This document shows, in pieces, positions 57,341-64,000 of a DNA stretch of 64,000 nucleotides. The notes under the pieces were generated by a model that was not told where the DNA came from, made no database searches, and saw nothing but the letters and a program-made list of their open reading frames with translations. The stretch's first letter is position 1, and the number at the start of each line of letters is the position of its first letter. The position numbers and the translations under genes are program-made. The DNA comes from Dastarcus helophoroides (taxonomy: Eukaryota > Arthropoda > Insecta > Coleoptera > Bothrideridae): contig CM053329.1 in assembly GCA_028583605.1 (NCBI GenBank), positions 7,502,001-7,566,000 of the forward strand, written 5' to 3'.

Positions 57341-58550
57341 GCCTAAAATCCTTGTTAAAAAAAACATCCTTACAGGCTGAACCAAATTTGATTTCCATTA
57401 CAGGAAACTCGGAAACTATTAGAGATATAAGGAAGCTTAAATGGAAAAGTAGGATCGAATTTAATGCTTAACAATATTCAATTAAAAAATCAATGATTCT
57501 CAATTCTTCTTGATTTTATTTAGAAAAAACTGAAAATTTATTATCTTTAAAAATCAGTTATTAGTTGCTTGTTTAAGGTCAGAACAAAAAAAAGCCGTAT
57601 TTAGTTCTTTTTTATTAGTGTACGTTAATTTTTTCTGAAATAAACTGTTCCAAGATAATTATTAAACTTTATTATTTCTTATAGGTGCCATATTGAATTT
57701 TATCATTTTGGAATTCAGTATATGTTTCTGATTAAGTTGATATATGCCATAGCATACTTTAAATATGACAAAGTGGTTAAATAAAGTAATTTTTTATTTA
57801 AATAAAAGATAATTTATAGCAGCCACTACAATTCTAGTAATAAAAAATACAGTCCCTAAAGAAGCATTAATTATTATTGAAAAACCGAAAGGGCGACTTG
57901 CCCATGACTCATTCCCAGCTGTGCGTTCTGGAATTCTCTAGAAGTTGAGTATTCTAAGACTTATTCTAAATTTAGTTTGTTAGATATTTCAAATTACACG
58001 AATAAATTTTCAATGTTAAAAAAATTTTCTTAAAAATTGCCGAAAATTTTAAACTTTTCAATCAAAGTTGAGTTAAGTTAATCACATTGGAATGCTTTAA
58101 CAAGAAAAAGCATAATCGTTTAAAGATTGTCTTCAGGTGAATAGGAAAAAAGGGTTTTATCACGCAGCTAATTTAGATGAATATTATGTGTGCTTAAAGT
58201 TTTATCTACTTTAGGGCCAGTTTTCCTAATTTTCTTTGGATTAGTACCTATTCAAATTAGAGTTATTTGTTTTTAGGTTCACAACAGTGAACATTATTTG
58301 ATAAAGTTTATCCTGAATAATATCGTTTAAAATTGTGACACTTGGATCGCATCTTAATAATTTTTTTTACTTAAAAATAATAAATTACTATAACGGACAG
58401 TCGAGTGTTTCCCCTAAAAAAATGTTTAGAACATCTACAAGTTTTTATAGAATTACGTCATTTTAAGAAGTCCATGCACGTTACGATTGTACTAATAACT
58501 ATTTCAATATTACGCACTTGTTACAATATTTTTTAGTTTTTCAATAATTA
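57341..58550. other. Non-coding AT-rich sequence, no gene seen
   Basis: No ORF, splice structure or repeat boundary could be supported. Confidence 0.4.
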
Positions 58551-58552
58551 CA

Positions 58553-59145
58553 CATGTCCACAAAAAAGTGGTGGGTGCTGGGGGCCAGGCTATGATATTC
58601 TAGGGTATTTTTTCCCTCTAAACATGAATTTGAAGTCAAAAGTGGGAGTCAATGAGCAAATAATCGAGACAAACCCAAAAAAAAACGATTAAAGTCAGGA
58701 TATTTTTATCGGTTTTCTGAGGTTTTCTCGATTATTTGCTCATTAACCCTCAACTTTGACTCTAGATTCGTGTTCAGCGAGAAAAATACCCCAGAAAATC
58801 ATAGTTCGACCCCCAGCACACATTTTTTTTGTGAACCTGAACACAGGTTCACCAAAAGTGGTGTGTGCTGGTAGCTGCACTATGATTTTCAGTGGTATTG
58901 TTTCCACCCGGTGAACACGAATCTGAAGTCAAAATTTGGCCTCAATGAGTAAATAATAGAAAAATAGCCCAAAAAACCGATAAATCACGATACTTTTATC
59001 GGTTTTTGTTTTTTTTTTTTTCGATTATTTGCCCATTGAGCCCCAATTTTGACTTCAGATTTTTATTCAGCGGGAAAAATACCCTTGAAAATGGTAGTCT
59101 GGCCTCCAGCACACCACTCTTTTTTGTGGACCTGTGTTATTGTTA
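58553..59145. mobile_element. Tandem pair of near-palindromic foldback elements (~290 bp each)
   Basis: Copy 1 (about 58553-58842) and copy 2 (about 58846-59145) each run from CACAAAAAAGTGGTGKGTGC through TGAAGTCAAAA and GAGYAAATAATMGA to a centre near TTTTATCGGTTTT, then the mirror image to GCACACCACTCTTTTTTGTG. The junction between them, at about 58833-58854, is itself a palindrome (GTGAACCTG-AA-CACAGGTTCAC). No ORF. Confidence 0.85.
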
Positions 59146-62078
59146 AGCATAAAAATATTGAATTTAAAAATGATAAAATTCATTAATGAAAAAGCCTTAA
59201 AAAAAAAGCAAATACAGTTTTTCCTTTTTTCGCTCAAACTTCAAATAAACAAGTTATAATTGATTATTAAAAATGTCAATTTTTAGTTTTTTCGAAATAA
59301 AATCAAGACGAATTGGAATTCAATTGTTTCCTCAGCGGAATATTGTTGGACATTAAATTCTGCACTGCTTTGCCTATCTAAGCTTCTTTGTTCCTCTAAC
59401 TTTTTCCGAGTTCCCTGTAGTGCAAATCAAATTTAATTCACTTTGTACTATCAAGTCAAAATATGATAAAAAAATTGAAATCCTAGATTAAACCAAAATT
59501 TGGAAACAATAATCGAAATTTAACATAAAAGATTTCAGAAGTCGGAAAATTTGAGAAATTCGTCGAAGTACCGATTTCAAAGGCGCAATTTTGGAACAAA
59601 GTGAAAGTCTAGAAAAAGCAAAAATTTTGAGTTTTAAAACAAAGACTGGGCAAAAAAAACTCGATTATGTTATTCATATATTATCGTGGATTTGATAACA
59701 GTTATTTTTGTATCACGAAGTTTATAAAACCGGAAAGTTTGTCAGATCTTGGAATAAAAAGGTTAAAATAGGGACGAATTTGAGAAAACTCGAACATATA
59801 GACAGTTGGACATTCTATTTAAGGATAACTCGCCGATTTGGCACATTAGCATCAACGGTTAATAATTGGAGGAAGATTTTTAATTTTAGTCTGAAATTAT
59901 TTTTTTGTTTCAATATTTTTGAAATTTTTATCTTAAAACCGATTTACTTTGGTACCAATCGGTGCAATATTTATATTTTAATTTTATACAAACATAGTAA
60001 CCTTTTTGAATAAAACTAAAAAAAATATATATTTAGTTGCTCGTTTTTCAAGATAAGGGAACTCTTGTGCAAGAGTAGATGCCCCTGGAGTCTCTTGTAC
60101 AAGGACCTATTAGTTTTAGCTACACTACTACGATTAACGTTTCAGTACTTTAAACTTAGAGTTTTAGAATGTCCCTTAAGTGCATATGATACTTGATCAT
60201 TTGGATAAATTTAAACACAGCAATGATGTCTGTTGGGAAAAACAAAATGAATGTGTTCAATAGCATATAATGGACTTTGAGCTTCGTCATTAAGGTCAAT
60301 ATAATGAACGAATGTTGAGAAATCATATTTGGAGAAAAAGGAAATCCATACAATTGCCAAAGAAACACGAAAAAAATCTTTTTCAAGCCATTTTTTTATA
60401 TTCTGTTGTAGTTATTTGTTTGAAAATGTTTTCAACTAAATAATAGGATTGAAATTCGCTGAAAAAGACTATTTTTATTTTTAGGTACAGCAAGGTGATT
60501 AAAAAAGGAAAAAACATTTTTTATAAGTACAAAGTGAACGTTAATATAGAAATTAGAAAATAAAGCAAAAGAAACACATTAGACTTTCGCTTTTTTAAAA
60601 AATAAAAAGTAATACCAAATGATTACGATATATTCTAAATTCATGATATTCTTTGAAACCTTACGAACTGATATGCCAGTGAAAAGGGTGATGAATTTAT
60701 ATACTTTATATAGCTTGATTTTGGAAAAAATAATGTTATTAGATTAGGTATATAGATGTATTCAATTATAAAAAAATAAATCTACTAATGTAACATATAT
60801 ATGGAAGAATATTTCGTCCAAATTACCAAATAATTTTAAAAAAATACATACAGAAATGTCCTAGCTTCCGAAACATTCACAATGTGTATGCCATATTCTT
60901 TATTTTTGACTTGACTCACCTGATATGTGGCCAATTCTTATAGGTCGAAAACCAATACGAAAGCGTATTTTTTATGGTAACATGGAAGATAGTTGCACTT
61001 GATTTGGCGTAAATGGAGATAACGAAATCGTTACAAAAATTATTATTTATATAGTTCAGGCATTTAATAAATAAATTCTGAATAGAAACCTTACATTAAA
61101 CCGTGAATTTTAACGATGTATTTTTATTATTTCAAGGCGTGTTTAATGAGAAAACATTTCTTGAAGAAAATTAAAAATTTCATACATAAAATGTAAAACG
61201 CCAAGTCTGGAATTCAGTAAAAATAAAATAATTTAGTTCGCTAGAAATGCTTTGACTTTGAAGCTATTTAGTCTATAAGAAGTATCAGTCCGAAAACGTA
61301 TCGCGCTGAATTTTCTTCAAAAGAACAATTTCCCAAATTTTAGGGAAAATTGAAAATTATTTTGATAATAAAAAAAATAATTGATCTAATGGCATCTTTA
61401 GCAAAACACATGCAATTATAATAATTGGAGATCGTTCTCTTTAGAAGTTGAGCTATTTATGCGAAAAGAATCCAGATCATCCAGACCAAAGAAAAGTTTG
61501 TCTGCCTAGTTCTACCTACGACGCCGAGATTTTTCTAGTTTTCCTTACAATATGTACAATATTCTGATGTCAGGCAGGAAGATACATCCCAGATATAAGG
61601 AGCTCTGATTAACTAGACTGGAAAGCAATAACACTTGACCACAAGATTCAAACTGAGAGACTATATGATAGGACGATTGTTTCGAATCGAGCGGCTAAAC
61701 GATCACCTTTTCCAATGGAAGAAGAAATTATAAACCAAGAGTTGTAGGATCGATAGTGATAATACTGATACCCATTGCGACCATTACGGGGTTGTTCTTT
61801 ATTTGCATATTGTTTACGGAAGTGACAAGTCTAGTATTAGCGATATTTCTAATAAAGTTTGACATTTTGTTTCTACAGTGACTTCTAAATTTCATCTTAC
61901 AATCTAAGAAAATAACTCTTCGTTACCACAAATTTTGACGTGGACTATTTCTACACACTGCTTGAATGAAGAAAGAAGCTGAAATATCCGGTGTTTAAGG
62001 TGTACTTTTTTCTTTGTCGTGCAGGAATTTTAAACTTATCGAGTTAATACATTGCGATAATTCTTAACCCTTTTATTA
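59146..62078. other. Intergenic AT-rich sequence, short AT-repeat stretch at its left
   Basis: 59450-59650 belongs to the AT repeat family. The remainder has only short ORFs (59708-60013, 60156-60386) without recognisable similarity or splice context. Confidence 0.4.
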
Positions 62079-62488
62079 GCAGTCTAGGTTGTATTCTACT
62101 TGCATACGACATTGTTGGCGATGGCCATATTTTTCTCTATGGACCAATAGGTGGCGGTAGTCTGAGGGTCACACGCTTGACGTCCGTGGGTTCTTTAGTA
62201 CTTACTTGTCGGAACATTTGTTAGCATTCGAGTTGGATATACCAAAATGACGAGATCTAACAATATCGAAACCGGTCTTTGGTTTCCAAACTTCGAATCT
62301 AATAAATGTTCAAACCTATTGGTCTGTGCATTAGAATCCTTGTCTTCTGGGAACCTTCCTAGAGAGCAACCGCTTTCTAGGTGGCAGTGTTTCATCTGTT
62401 GGTAGTTCAGCTAGCTATGATATGATTCACTATAAACGCCTGGAAGGCTGCATGAATTTGCAGTCTAGGTTGTATTCTACTTGCATAC
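62079..62488. repeat. Inverted copy of the left-end dispersed repeat, bounded by 29-bp direct repeats
   Basis: GCAGTCTAGGTTGTATTCTA... occurs identically at 62079-62107 and 62460-62488. Between them, the reverse complement of 62110-62345 matches 163-350 (TTCTAATGCACANACCAATAGGTTTGAACATYTATTAGAT; GCCACCTATTG). A related TCTAGGTTGTRTTC also lies beside the left-end copies (about 770), so the direct repeats may be part of the element and not a target duplication. Confidence 0.65.
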
Positions 62489-62633
62489 TTACATAGTATA
62501 TCTTATACACATTGAACTTTCCATGTAGTTAACTCAAATTACGTATTGTAGGCGTACGGATATATCACAATAAGAAGTGAAAATTTAAAATAATCAATTG
62601 ACCTTATAACATAATTTGTAAGAAGATGAATTC

Positions 62634-62680
62634 CCGCGTGATAGATCCCAGGTTCAATCCCCGATGCCGAGCACGCATTT
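62634..62680 (+). repeat. tRNA-like B-box motif, possible SINE remnant
   Basis: GGTTCAATCCC within GATCCCAGGTTCAATCCCCG matches the pol III B box. The T-stem pairs poorly and no A box is found at the right distance, so it is not a functional tRNA; at best a SINE or tRNA relic. Confidence 0.3.
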
Positions 62681-62699
62681 TTAATCCTATTATATGTCT

Positions 62700-63100
62700 T
62701 GCTCATAGTTACACATAGTGTAGAGCAACCAAATGGAATAAATTCCGTAACTCAGTTATTTTACAAATTTATAAAAAAATCGTTAAATTTTAGATTATAA
62801 AATAACATCCTCCACCGTAAAACTTTCATCCCCAGATGCAACTCTCTTGGAGTGACAGTTAGAACCCCTAAATTTTTAAATCAAAAGTAGGAGCTTGTTG
62901 TACCTCATCTAAAACGTCTTTTCATTCTCTATTCAAAAGTGTTATGGTTGCCATATTTATTTCAAAAATTAGCAGTAACAAAAATTAATTTCAATGTTCC
63001 ACAATAAAATATAAATCTAATATTTTCATTTAATAAAATAGAAAAAACAAACCATACTTAATGTAGGAGATGTCCAAAATAAGCATCGTCAATATACCTA
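62700..63100. other. Non-coding sequence, no feature seen
   Basis: AT-rich sequence between the B-box-like motif and the TE at the right edge. Nothing could be supported. Confidence 0.35.
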
Positions 63101-63102
63101 TA

Positions 63103-64000
63103 CACAGTGTCCCACCAGGAATCGCCGCGATCGATATCTAGCAAAGTACTCATTTAAAACATTTAAAAATTTGGCAACTTAGCAAGGACAATAGGACCAA
63201 ATACAACTAAAATATTCGAGAAGTTGTAGTATTTCCTGTTATACCGGAAGTTGACACCAACTTCGTTAATTTAAATAAGACACCCTATATATTTCTGCAT
63301 TGTTAGATTTAATTTAATATTTTAAGGCCACTTTGAATAACAAACACTGTTCCTAAAATTTATAGTTTTTAGGATAATTGGATTTTTATAAAAGATTTGA
63401 CAGATGCAAGCTTCCACGAAATTCTTCGTATCTTTTTTCAGAAACTCGATATTTATTTCATATTTGGCATGTGAGTAGAACACATACGAAGCTATCTTGC
63501 GTAACTTCCATAAATTCAAAAACATTATACCGAGTGTTGAGTTCAGGTCTGCATATTTTGGTAAATTCAAATAGCGATAACTTTGTTATCTTAAATAGAA
63601 CACCCTATATTTTTTCAGCCTACCTTATGTAGATTTTAGTTATCTTTCACCTAATATAAGCTTTTTAGGAATTACTTTTAAAGCTTTTAGAAATAATTGC
63701 AATTTTTTACTTTTTTTGCCATTTTACATTAAATGAACTCTTATCGAGTCGCATATCATGACGTTACGAGTAGAAATAATCTCTATCGACAATTATACTG
63801 TTTGAAAACCATTTGTCAAATTATTTATAGTTGATTTTATAGTGTGTGGTGCAGCTAAAATGAAAACATCCCTGACCATCTGTTTTAGTAATGAGAATTA
63901 TTTTAAATTGTTTATTATTTTCTGACTGTGTAACAAAGTAACATCACAAACATGTGATACAGTGACAAATTTGCTGTTCAATATCCAATAAAGCCTCCAT
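63103..64000 (+). mobile_element. 5' part of the same TE family as 32065-32990, running off the window
   Basis: Starts CACAGTGTCCCACC. It shares ACCGGAAGTTGACACC, AACTTCGTTAATTTAAATA and GACACCCTATATATTT with 32200-32260. The last block recurs at 63565-63612 (AACTTTGTTATCTTAAATAG, ACACCCTATATTTTT), an internal ~330-bp spaced repeat. The DUF4817 ORF is not reached before the window ends. Confidence 0.5.

Noticed and set aside
62634..62672. Functional tRNA gene
   Set aside because: A B-box-like motif is present, but the T-stem mispairs and no A box, acceptor stem or anticodon arm could be placed.
1..64000. CRISPR arrays, bacterial operons or ribosome binding sites
   Set aside because: The spliced genes and insect TEs show this is eukaryotic DNA; no regularly spaced identical repeats are present.

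Overview
The window is AT-rich insect nuclear DNA, probably from a beetle; the order is inferred from general character, not proven. Two spliced host genes sit in it on opposite strands, both with large introns. Almost everything else is decayed transposable elements (TEs) and a peculiar AT-rich degenerate repeat.

Gene 1 (+ strand, about 15.16-29.74 kb) is the 3' part of an MBD5/MBD6-type gene (Drosophila six-banded, sba). Six coding exons were joined by consensus splice sites in compatible phases: 15160-16438, 16599-18076, 18369-19693, 20332-20674, 20899-21130 and 27972-28089. They encode a very long Gln/Asn/Ser/Pro-rich region, a PWWP domain and the short basic/helical tail typical of this family. 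The MBD-encoding 5' exons were not found and should lie upstream. Three places in the Gln-rich exons need a one-base correction of the same sign.

Gene 2 (- strand, 53583 down to 36245) is a secreted CAP-superfamily (antigen 5/SCP-like) protein. It has a signal peptide, a long Tyr/Pro/Asn-rich linker and a CAP domain split over five small exons. The two C-terminal exons (43553-43650 and 36245-36320) are too short to stand out as ORFs and lie 9 kb and 16 kb from the rest, separated by introns packed with TEs. One exon also needs a one-base correction.

TEs, left to right: a repeated ~365-bp unit with a perfect 24-bp inverted repeat (0.2-0.8 kb); a small hAT-type element with 8-bp target duplications (1.8-2.3 kb); a gag-only LTR retrotransposon (2.45-4.3 kb); nested TIR elements in the last sba intron (21.3-27.1 kb); a 3.27-kb hAT-type element with a perfect 8-bp TSD (30.07-33.34 kb) that carries a second TE encoding a DUF4817-like peptide; a long-TIR element (33.7-34.6 kb); LINE fragments (34.6, 37-38.7, 45.1-46.3 and 54.2-55.2 kb); two decayed mariner transposases (40.8-43.1 kb); a Tc1-like fragment (48.7-49.6 kb) inside a ~370-bp inverted-repeat pair; and a tandem pair of near-palindromic foldback elements (58.55-59.14 kb).

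The most unusual component is a degenerate short-period AT repeat (core like GTCGAAATTTYGAGAAAAA and its complement). It fills roughly 18-20 kb in at least eleven separate tracts, several of them bounded by terminal inverted repeats of unrelated transposon types.
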